9,814 nucleotides of DNA from JBIOJM01 sp044450785. GTDB lineage: Bacteria > Planctomycetota > Planctomycetia > Isosphaerales > Isosphaeraceae. Every line of letters begins with the position of its first letter. Positions within the stretch are counted from its first letter, which is position 1. The stretch spans positions 1 to 9,814 of the forward strand of contig JBIOJM010000368.1 of assembly GCA_044450785.1 (NCBI GenBank). Direction: 5' to 3'. The position numbers and the translations under genes are program-made. Shown here piece after piece: positions 1 to 7,600 of the stretch. The notes below the pieces were generated by a model. It saw nothing but the letters and a program-made list of their open reading frames with translations. It was not told where the DNA came from and did not search any database.

Positions 1-145
1 ACCTCAGGCCGACACGAAGGCCAGCGACCCACTGTCACATCCGGCGGAGGAGAGAAGGGGCCACCGGTACTTGCTTCGTGAACGAAAATTACCGTCGATT
101 ATCTTGATCAGTCCGTTGTCAATTATCGTGATCGCTCTCACGAGC
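1..145. mobile_element. Possible end of an insertion element interrupting the methylase gene
   Basis: The methylase reading frame loses its family-like sequence at about 141-146 (after GYAPL). The following sequence is more AT-rich, carries the paired direct repeats and codes for nothing recognisable up to the window edge. On the minus strand the new sequence would begin with TGAGAGCGATCACGATAATT. This suits an IS end inserted in the gene, with the rest of the element and perhaps the methylase remainder lying to the left of the window. No transposase is visible, so this is an inference from the break point. Confidence 0.35.
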
Positions 146-1276
146 GGGGCGTAGCCCGTTCGCAGCTTCCCAAACAGGACATTTAGAGACTCGTAGAGGT
201 CGGTGTGAGCCGTGCCTCGCCGCTGGTTCGCCAGCGTCCGTAGCCGGTTGACCGAGTAATAACGGGCGTAGCGGAGGCGGGCGGCGGGTGATGAGTCTGG
301 CGGGTGTAGCATGTTCTGGTCGTCGCCGATCCGCTTGTCCTCGGCCACGAGTAGAAGGAGAAGTCGGTACACCATCCGCAGCAGCTCGCGGTAGAACTCC
401 TGCGCGCTTAGCTCCCCGCTGCGCAGTGCCTCGTTCAGGGCCGTGTTTCCGCGCGTCGTGCGAAAGCCGGTCCCCAGGGCCTGGATCGCCCGCTCCACGC
501 CGACCCGCAGCTTTTCCTGGGCCCGCGTTCCCTGCTCCTCGGCTAACTTCGACCAACGCTCAAGCCAGCATTCCTCGGGCCGGTCCTCGGTCAGAATCTC
601 GACCCGGGACTGGTGGCAAAGGAGGAACAGCAGGAAGAAGTCGGAGTAGACCTCGCCCTCGAACATTGCCTCGAGGTCGAACTCGACGTTGGCCGCCCGG
701 ACCAGGCTGACGTTGTCGCGCAGGAGGATCAACCTGAGGCCGTTGGAGACGAACCCCCAGCGGTGCCGGGGCGAGCGGTTGAGGAACTCTTGCGTCAGGC
801 TGTAAGGACTGCGTTGGGCCGCCCCGGTCGCCCCGGGCGCTCGGCGTTCGATGTCGTGACGCGATGAGGTGGATGGGAACGTGATCTTGCCACTGGTGGC
901 TAATCGGGTAGAGCTTGCCGTCGATTTCCAGGCTCTTGCGGATCGACTGGAGCCAGCCATAGCCCAGCTCACGCAAGAGCGGTAGGAGCCACTTGTCGCG
1001 CGTCAGGGTTGTCCCCTGGTCACTCACAGGCAGGCGGCCGGCCGCATCACGAAACGCCTTCCAGTTGGCGAGACACGTGTTCCAGGCCCGGGCGGCCGCC
1101 TCGTTGAGCCGCTCTCCCGCGTTGAGGTGATACGACTCGGACGTCACGCCAGGCAAGGTCTTGTCGCCGTCGACGACGCGTGCGAGCAAATCGACCGGCA
1201 ACAGTAGGCCGGAGGTCTGAACGGTCGTGAAGGGATTTCGCACGCGGGTTCGCACGTCGACAACTCCGCAATTCAC
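4..1276 (-). pseudogene. Eco57I-like DNA methyltransferase (type IIG / DISARM-type) gene, N-terminal fragment, frameshifted and truncated
   Basis: The first part, from GTG 1276 to about 860, encodes NPFTTVQTSGLLLPVDLLAR, AGERLNEAAARAWN, TRDKWLLPLLRELGYGWLQ and DHVPIHLIAS, the usual opening of large Eco57I-class adenine methylase/restriction proteins. At about 855-866 one extra base moves the protein into the +1 frame. There it continues with RHDIERRAPGATGAAQRSPY, SLTQEFLNRS, GFVSNGLRLILLRDN, FDLEAMFEGEVYSDFFLLFL and FYRELLRMVYRLLLLLVAED, down to DLYESLNVLFGKLRTGYAPL. Homologues go on with a short Gly-Leu-Pro segment and then the SAM-binding and NPPY catalytic motifs. Here the similarity stops near 145, and an unrelated tail runs to a TGA at 4-6. 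The catalytic methylase domain is absent from the window. GTG 1243, giving MRNPFTT, is an alternative start. The gene would have provided self-protection methylation. As it stands it is very probably non-functional. Confidence 0.8.
90..133 (-). repeat. Two direct repeats, GATCAMGATAATYGAC type, spaced 24 bp
   Basis: On the minus strand, GATCACGATAATTGAC (133 to 118) and GATCAAGATAATCGAC (109 to 94) match at 14 of 16 positions and start 24 bp apart. They lie just past the point where the methylase homology ends. Tandem copies of a short transposase-binding site near an element's tip are known from IS21-type elements. That comparison is from pattern only. They could also be operator sites. Confidence 0.6.
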
Positions 1277-1295
1277 CCGGCCATGCCGGTCGCCG

Positions 1296-1354
1296 CGTAG
1301 GACGGATTGGCAATCCGTCGATTTCGGTCGGACGGATTGCCAATCCGTCCTACG
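1296..1354. repeat. Perfect 24-bp inverted repeat with 11-base loop, REP/MITE-like
   Basis: The arms at 1296-1319 and 1331-1354 are exact reverse complements, with an 11-base loop. Each arm is also a near-palindrome: ACGGATT-GGC-AATCCGT. The transcript of either strand would fold into a very stable hairpin. It lies between the SNF2 stop (1386) and the methylase start (1276), only 20 bases before that start. No T-run follows on the minus strand, so it is not a classical intrinsic terminator. It could attenuate the last gene of the operon, protect upstream mRNA, or simply be an inserted repetitive element. I believe sequences of this type recur between genes in some planctomycete genomes, but I could not check this. 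Confidence 0.9.
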
Positions 1355-1385
1355 AGATTTTGAGCGTTAATTCACGCGCGACGCC

Positions 1386-4238
1386 TCAGCTTGTGGGCAG
1401 GTAGACATAGAGGCCCAGGATATCGGCCGGAAGCTGCGGCTCGATCGTTTCTTTCACGCCTCGCCGATGGCTGGCCTGCCGGACCCGCTTGTGGGCGGCC
1501 AGCAACTCCTGGCCCCGCTCTTTGGCGATTGCGTCGAGTTTCTTACGGATCGGCTCTAGGTTTTCGAGCACCTTGCGGACAAAGGATCGAGCGACATCGT
1601 CGGCGACGTTCTCGTCTGGCTCGGCGCCAAGCAGGCCATCGGCCACCTCCCGCGAGAGCCAGGTCGGCTCGGTCGGGGCCCCCGAAAAGGCGACGACCTG
1701 ACAATCCTCGGCCAGGAGCGGTCGCGTCACGTCGTCGATGGTCGTGAGGATGTGGTACCGGAACCACACCAGCAGCAGCGTGGTCCGGGTTTCCACTGAC
1801 TTAGTCCGGATGGCCCCACAGCGTGCGGCCAGTACGCGGCGGCCGCCGGCGAGGACCGGGTCGAGGGCCGATTCCATCGCGAAGCTCGCCAGCCCCTCGA
1901 CAAGCGGGTGGGTGCGTGACAGATACAGCTCGTTCTCGCCGACCGGCAGCTCGAACCGGGCCCGCACCTCATCGCGGCCGGCCGCCGTCTCGCGGATCGC
2001 GGCCGGGGTCTCTTTCACGTCGAGCAGGATGAAATTGCGGCGTTTGGTTGCCGTTCCCCCATAGCCCCGCACGGCCGTGGTCACGAACTGCTCGACGTCG
2101 GTCGCGGAGCCGATCGCCGTGCGGATCGCCTCGACTTCCCGGGCGACCGACCGGTCGTCGAACTTGTGCTGGGCGAAGAGTGCCCGGCTCTTCTTCTCAC
2201 GGTCAGCCGCACTCTTCCACTCGGAATCCAGCTCGTCAACCTTCGACTTCAGGTCGTCGTCCTCCTCAAAGAGCAGCAGTTGCTGCGCGTCCCGGTTCTT
2301 CAACAGGAGCCCCTCGTACAGGGCCTCCAGGACGGCGTTGCTCGACGATGGCACGGGGATGGAGATGCCGAGGTCCTTGCGGATCTTCTCGTGCTTGTCG
2401 ATCAGCACCTTCAGCACAAGGCCGTCGATCTGGTTGTCCACGCCGTAGTAGGTGACGACCCGGACCTCGGGCTTCACCTGGCCGAAGCGATCGACGCGGC
2501 CCTCCCGTTGCTCGTGACGGGTCGGGTTCCAGGCAAGGTCGTAGTGGACCACGGTGTCGAAGTATTGCTGGAGGTTGACGCCCTCGCTCAAGCAGTCGGT
2601 GCAGACGAGGACGTATTTCTCCAGTCCATCCAGTCCCCGGATACGGTCGGCCCGGTCCTCGGGAGGGAGATTCCCGGTGATCGGGATCACCGTGACGTCC
2701 TTGGGCAGGCGAGATCGGAGCTCGTCGGCCAGGTATTCGGCGGTCGCGATGAATCGGCAAAAGACGATCGGCCGGTTGCCCGTCTGAATCAGGTCCTTCA
2801 GGATTGGGACGGCCTTGAGCAGCTTCGGGTCCCCCTTCCCTTTAAGTCGGTCGGCGGCCCGGGCCAGTTCCAGGAGCCGCTCGCGGTCGGGTGAGGCGAC
2901 CGTTGTCTCCTCGTCGCCCTCGTTCGTGTCTGATCCCGCAACCCCGTCGGGCGTCTCGATGAGCTCGTCGATGTCCTCGTCGAGAACCAGGGGCCGGCTC
3001 ACGGCGTCGACATCGTCGATGGTCTCCGCCCCGATCGCCCGCAGCTTGCTCCGCAGGGTCGCCGCGGCAGCCGCCGGGCTGCTGGCGGCGGCCCGCAGCA
3101 GGGCAAGCGCGGCCCACCACCGCATCCGCTGCCGGACCTTGGTCAGGTCGCGGGAGTCCTGGACTACCTCACGGGCGTACTTGAGCAGGCGGTCGAACAG
3201 CTTGCGATAGTCGGAGCTCGTGCCGAGCTGGTAGGTCTCCTCCTTCTCCTTGCGGACGGGAAAGGCGGTATCGTCGCCCACGTAGTGCAGAATGTCGCCG
3301 CGGCGACGCTGGACGAAGTGTTTGGCCAGCTCTTCGCGGTGCTTGCGGTTCTCATCACCAGAAAGGTTCGCGGGTAGGCCCGCGAAATCAGGCCGGAGTA
3401 AGGTGAGCAGCGAGCGGAACCCCTCCGGGTTCCCGCTGTGCGGCGTCGCCGTCACCAGGACCAGGTGCTGCAAGCCCTTACGGGAGAGCGACTGGATGAG
3501 TTGGTTTCGTTGCTGGCGGGCGGTGGTGCCCCGTCCGGGTTGCGCGGGGTTGGTGCAGGTGTGCGCCTCGTCGACGATGATCAGCTCAGGGCACGCCCGG
3601 ATGAAGTCGTCGCGGCGGTTGTCCGTCTTGATGTAGTCGAGCGAGACGACCGTGAAATCGAAGACGTCGAAGACGGATCGGTTCCCGCAGACCCGGTCAA
3701 GCCTGCGCGCGGTGCTGGAGAGGACGAGCTCGGCGTCGATGTGGAACTTGTCCTTGAGCTCTGCCTGCCACTGCTCGGCGAGGTGCGGCGGGCAAAGGAC
3801 CGCGAAGCGCCGGATCTCACCCCGGTCCAGTAGCTCGCGGGCGACGAGCAGGCTCTCGACCGTCTTGCCGATGCCGACGTCGTCGGCAACGAGCAGCCGG
3901 ATCGGATCCATCTTCAAGGCCATCAGAAGCGGCACAAGCTGGTACGATCGGGGCTCGACGGCGATCTTGCCGAAGGAACGGAAAGGGCCGGCGCTGGACC
4001 GGAAGCCGAGTCGAATCGCGTCACGGAGCAGGCGGCACGACTGGTGGTCACCCAGGAAGTTGGGGTCGGGCGGGGGGAAGTCCGCGGACCGGATCTCTTC
4101 AATTTCCGGATCGATCCCGGCGACCTCCACGTCGGTGCCGCCGAGGGGCCGGACGACGAGGAAGTCTTCCTGCGACTCGGGCAGAACCACCCGCTCGCGG
4201 TTTCGTGCCTTGACCAGCGTTCCGACCGCGTATTTCAC
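1386..4238 (-). CDS. SNF2/RapA-type DEAH helicase, DrmD-like
   Basis: A 950-residue SNF2-family ATPase that would translocate on double-stranded DNA. It appears complete. Lobe 1: Gln100 in EPRSYQLVP, Walker A DDVGIGKT at 119-126, CPPHLAEQW about 149-157, DEAH at 223-226 and LVTATPHSGN 261-270. Lobe 2: RPIVFCRF 489-496, ITGNLPPEDR 520-529, CTDCLSEGVNLQ 546-557 and QREGRVDRFGQ 577-587. Between the lobes is a helical insert with an Ala-rich stretch (about 377-400) and an acidic linker (about 409-450). The C-terminal 350 residues are mostly charged helices. The VGIGKT and EGRVDRFGQ forms are those of the bacterial RapA/HepA branch, to which DrmD of class 1 DISARM also belongs. The GTG start is supported by the four-base overlap with the preceding stop. 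It lies between a DUF1998 helicase and an Eco57I-like methylase gene, so a role in DNA defence is likely, though inferred from context. No frameshift or lost motif is visible. Confidence 0.93.
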   Translation of the reverse strand: MKYAVGTLVKARNRERVVLPESQEDFLVVRPLGGTDVEVAGIDPEIEEIRSADFPPPDPNFLGDHQSCRLLRDAIRLGFRSSAGPFRSFGKIAVEPRSYQLVPLLMALKMDPIRLLVADDVGIGKTVESLLVARELLDRGEIRRFAVLCPPHLAEQWQAELKDKFHIDAELVLSSTARRLDRVCGNRSVFDVFDFTVVSLDYIKTDNRRDDFIRACPELIIVDEAHTCTNPAQPGRGTTARQQRNQLIQSLSRKGLQHLVLVTATPHSGNPEGFRSLLTLLRPDFAGLPANLSGDENRKHREELAKHFVQRRRGDILHYVGDDTAFPVRKEKEETYQLGTSSDYRKLFDRLLKYAREVVQDSRDLTKVRQRMRWWAALALLRAAASSPAAAAATLRSKLRAIGAETIDDVDAVSRPLVLDEDIDELIETPDGVAGSDTNEGDEETTVASPDRERLLELARAADRLKGKGDPKLLKAVPILKDLIQTGNRPIVFCRFIATAEYLADELRSRLPKDVTVIPITGNLPPEDRADRIRGLDGLEKYVLVCTDCLSEGVNLQQYFDTVVHYDLAWNPTRHEQREGRVDRFGQVKPEVRVVTYYGVDNQIDGLVLKVLIDKHEKIRKDLGISIPVPSSSNAVLEALYEGLLLKNRDAQQLLLFEEDDDLKSKVDELDSEWKSAADREKKSRALFAQHKFDDRSVAREVEAIRTAIGSATDVEQFVTTAVRGYGGTATKRRNFILLDVKETPAAIRETAAGRDEVRARFELPVGENELYLSRTHPLVEGLASFAMESALDPVLAGGRRVLAARCGAIRTKSVETRTTLLLVWFRYHILTTIDDVTRPLLAEDCQVVAFSGAPTEPTWLSREVADGLLGAEPDENVADDVARSFVRKVLENLEPIRKKLDAIAKERGQELLAAHKRVRQASHRRGVKETIEPQLPADILGLYVYLPTS
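4235..4238 (-). promoter_or_regulatory. GTGA stop/start overlap coupling the nuclease domain to the SNF2 gene
   Basis: The TGA that ends the nuclease frame (4235-4237) and the GTG that starts the SNF2 helicase (4236-4238) share bases as GTGA. Such overlaps normally mean translational coupling, so that equal amounts of two partner proteins are made. A G-rich stretch GGGCGGGGTGG lies just upstream of the GTG and may serve as a weak ribosome binding site. A ribosome staying in the helicase frame would stop only at 4332, about 95 bases before this start. The frameshift may therefore lower coupled translation of the SNF2 protein. Confidence 0.7.
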
Positions 4239-4684
4239 GGCGCCACCCCGCCCGATCCGGCCGGGTTCATCACTGCCTCATCGACCGTTCCGGTCTGGAC
4301 GGCCCGGGGCTTGCCGAAGAGGTTCGGGTGGTCAGCGAGGATCTTGTCCCAGTCCGCTCCGTGGCCGAACCGGATGACGATGAACCCCGCATCTTCCATC
4401 TTCGTCGTAACCTCGCGGTCGCGTTGCTGGCGGTCGGGGAAGTCGTGCGTTGGCCCGTCCACATAGATGGCGGCCTTGTGCTTGTCGTAGAAAAAGTCGG
4501 GGCGCGTCCCGACCTTCTCGATGAACTTCTGGGCGGCACCGGGTAGGTTCAAGCCGCGCCGGGCGAGGTAGTCGAGCCAGGCCCGCTCGAGGTCGCTGCC
4601 TGCCTGCTGCCTGAGAGATGCAAGGTGTTCGGCGAATGTGTGAGCGGTAGGGGACGCTCGGAGCTTGCACCGGGTCAGGTCCAG
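4235..4684 (-). pseudogene. Vsr/DUF559-like nuclease domain, out-of-frame C-terminal part of the helicase
   Basis: In the +1 frame relative to the helicase, an open stretch follows a TAA at 4685-4687 and ends at TGA 4235-4237. It encodes about 149 residues. They show the pattern of very-short-patch-repair / DUF559 type PD-(D/E)XK nucleases: DLERAWLDYLARRG, then RPDFFYD, AIYVDGPTHD, RD, and GFIVIRFG. The likely metal ligands are the Asp of RPDF and the Asp of VDG, with the His after it. No ATG or GTG opens the frame; TTG at 4552 would cut off the first helix, and CTG codons follow the TAA. It is therefore best read as the original C-terminus of the helicase, detached by one extra base (or two missing) between about 4640 and 4684. 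Its stop overlaps the next gene's start, which shows this was the operon's natural frame. Alternatives are a sequencing error or a separately translated nuclease. Confidence 0.75.
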
Positions 4685-7600
4685 TTAAGGTTTCCCTGAC
4701 CTCTTGGCGGTCGAGCAACGGGTGATCGCGCTGATTGGCGTAGGTCATCAAGCAGTCATAGCAGGCAGCCTCGCAGTCTTCCGTGGCCCCCACGGAACGT
4801 CGTTCGTCGTGTCCCGTTGTCGGATCGAAGTGGCAGATCCGAAGGGCTTCACGGGCCAGCTCCTCCAGAGCCATCGGCTCGTCGAGCAGGCGTCGGAGCA
4901 CGCCGGCCCCGCCCTCGGATGCTTCGTAAAACAGCATCTGCCGGCGGTCGTCGGGCGACGGCAACGGCTCGGCCCCGATCTCGTTGTCCTCGAGCTGATA
5001 GACAGCCTGGATCGCCTTCTTGAGGGCGGATTGGAGCGAGGTGAAAACCACGTCGTTCAGTCGTTCGGCCGGGTCGAGGATCAGGCAGTTCCGCCGGTCC
5101 TCGACAAACGGCACGACGCGGTCAGTTCTCGCGCCCATCGGATCGGCGGGATCTTCCTCTGCCGGAAGCTGGTCGGACGATTGCCAGTAGCCCCGCTCGC
5201 GGTCGAGCACAAAACCATACCGGTCTCTGTTGCTCCGCCGCCGCCATCCCAGGTTAATCCGCCAGATCGTCGTGGCATCGCCATAGACGAGCTTGAACAA
5301 CGGCTGATCGCCCCGGGTGACCTCGCCCGTCCGGCAGTCGAGAACGCCCCCCACGTCCTTGAATCGGATCCCGCATCGGATTTCATAGCCAAGCCGCATC
5401 CGCTCCTCTTCGTCGCTGGTGATCCGGTCGCGCCTCTTGGTCGCCACGTTCTGGAGGCGAAGCAGGTTATCCAGGCGCTGGAGGTTCATCTGTCCGCAGT
5501 TTTGACAAAGATCGTCTCCGGCTTCCCCGGGGCCGAGCTCTTGAATGTAGCCGCACGAGCGGCATTGTTTGGCCGACTGGGTGATCGCCCCGTCACCGTC
5601 AGCAACTGGTAGAATGACCTTGTTGACGATGTAACGTGAGCCTTCGTGATAGATGATGCTTCGCGGCCCGAACTCGGTGATCGCCAGGAACCGGGGCCGG
5701 GACAGGAACTCATCCCGCCCCTGCACACGCTTCCGCGCGGGGATGAATGCCGAGAGAGGAAGGCGGGGAAAGTTATAGCCCGGCAGGAAGCCTTCGCTCG
5801 CGAAATACCGGTACGAGTAGAAGTCCGACTGAACAACGTTGCTGGCGTCGGTCAACAAGGTGATCTGGGACTCGGCCTCCCGGCGCAGCCGCTTGGCCTC
5901 TTCCCACTGCCGTTGCCGGGAGACGTCGGCGATGACCTGGTTCTGATAGTTCCATTGGGCCTTGGCCGCACGGAACAGGCTTCGCCAACGCTCGCAGGCG
6001 GCTTCGAAGTTCTGCATGGTCTGGTTCAAGACCTGGTCCAGCCAGCCGGGCTTGTACCAGGCGGCGCCTGCAAGCTCCTCGCTCAGTGTTTTGAGGATCG
6101 ACTCCGTCTTGTCGCGGGCCGCGACCAGGGCGGTCTTCTTGGTCAGGCTTGCCCTGGGTCCGGGTTTCAGGTCCAGCGAAGGTGATGGCCCGTCGACATC
6201 AAGAATCTCGATGAGCGAATCCCCCAGGTACTGATCGGTCTCGGCCAGCCACACAGCGTGGACGTGGGCGCGGACGAGGTCCTCGTTGGCCAGATCAAGC
6301 CTCGGCAGGCTCACAGCCCCCGATACCATCAGGCCGGGCCGGCGGAAGAAATACTGGTCGTGGGAATTACCCGTGGCGCAGTAAGTCAGCACCAGCGCGG
6401 GCTGCCCGCTCCGACCGGCTCGGCCGCTCCGCTGGGCGTAGTTTGCCGGCGTCGGCGGCACATTCCGCATGTTGACGACGTTGAGCTGACGGATATCAAC
6501 GCCCAGCTCCATCGTGGGAGAGCAATAGAGGACGGGGAGCTTGCCGGCCCCGAAATCCTGCTCGCGCTGCTGCCGCTCCTCGTACGGGACCTGGGCCGTG
6601 TGCTCACGGGCTTCGAATCCCCGGCAATCGCCCGCGACCGTGCGATAGAATTCGACGAAGAAGGGGTTGGTGCGGCCGCCCTCCTCAGGCAGATTGGGAA
6701 CCCGGATCGGGTCGTGAAAAGCCTGCGTTCCTTTGCCGGCCTGCCAGGCCATGCACGCCGCCGAGAGGCGGTAACCCGGTATGCCGTCGTTTGCGATCGG
6801 TGCGGCGGCCTCGACGACGAACTGGGCTTTTCCCAGGACCCTGAAAAGGTCGACGCAGATCTGGTCCCGCTCCCTCACGGTGAGTTTGTGCCCGGTCTTC
6901 TCGAACTCCGGGAGGATTCCTGTTCGGCTCAAGAACTGGCCGAAGCCACTGCGTCCGGCCAGGTAGGAAAAGTAGCGGCGTTCCTGCGATTGGCGGGCCC
7001 GGGGGAAGACAGTGGTGGCCAGCTCCGGTCTCTCCTGCTCGTCGACGGCCCAGGGCGACCGCAGCCGCTGCGAGCTCTGTTGCAAAAGCCTCTCGTGGAA
7101 TTCTTGGGTCAAGTATTCCACGTCGATCGCCAGCTCGCGCCGCAGGTAGTCCAGCAGGACTGTCGCGATATCCTGTCGGGTCTTGGGACCGGCTTGCACG
7201 AGTGCGGGATGGCAACCTTGCCAGTATTCGTCGGCCCGGCAGAGGTCGTCGAGCGAGATATACCTGATCTTGAGCAGGCCGCACTGCTCGAGGTTGGGTG
7301 AAGTGACTCTCCAACCGCGTCTCAGGTCGCGGTAAATCCGGTAGCCGATCACGTTCCGCATCGCCTTCTCGGTGTCGACCTTCTGAGCGAACTGGACGCC
7401 GGGCTCGCGTGCGTAGAGCTCCAGTGGGAAATCCAGGGCCTTGAAGATGCGGAGGGCCAGCTCGTCGTGAGCAATCCCATCGGAGCCGGCCGCGAGTGCG
7501 GCCTTGTAAAGGCCGGAGCGAAGCAGGCTGACTTCGATGAAGTCGTTGAAATGGCCTGCCTGGAGCGAGGCATCCTGGCGATTGTCGGTGAAGCTCAGCA

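Noticed and set aside
1047..1343. Minus-strand ORF spanning the inverted repeat and the methylase start
   Set aside because: It overlaps the methylase 5' part in another frame and encodes Arg-rich sequence without family features. It begins inside the repeat.
1296..1354. CRISPR-like or intrinsic terminator reading of the inverted repeat
   Set aside because: There is only one unit with no spacers, and no T-run follows the hairpin on the minus strand.
2166..2894. Long plus-strand ORFs opposite the SNF2 gene (also 4704-5612, 6258-7301)
   Set aside because: They lie antisense to a gene with clear helicase motifs, and their Val/Leu/Arg-rich content is the usual mirror of a high-GC coding frame.
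4670..4690. Programmed +1 ribosomal frameshift at the helicase end
   Set aside because: No homopolymer or recognised shift-prone codon and stop arrangement is in the helicase frame there. A mutation or sequencing error is simpler.
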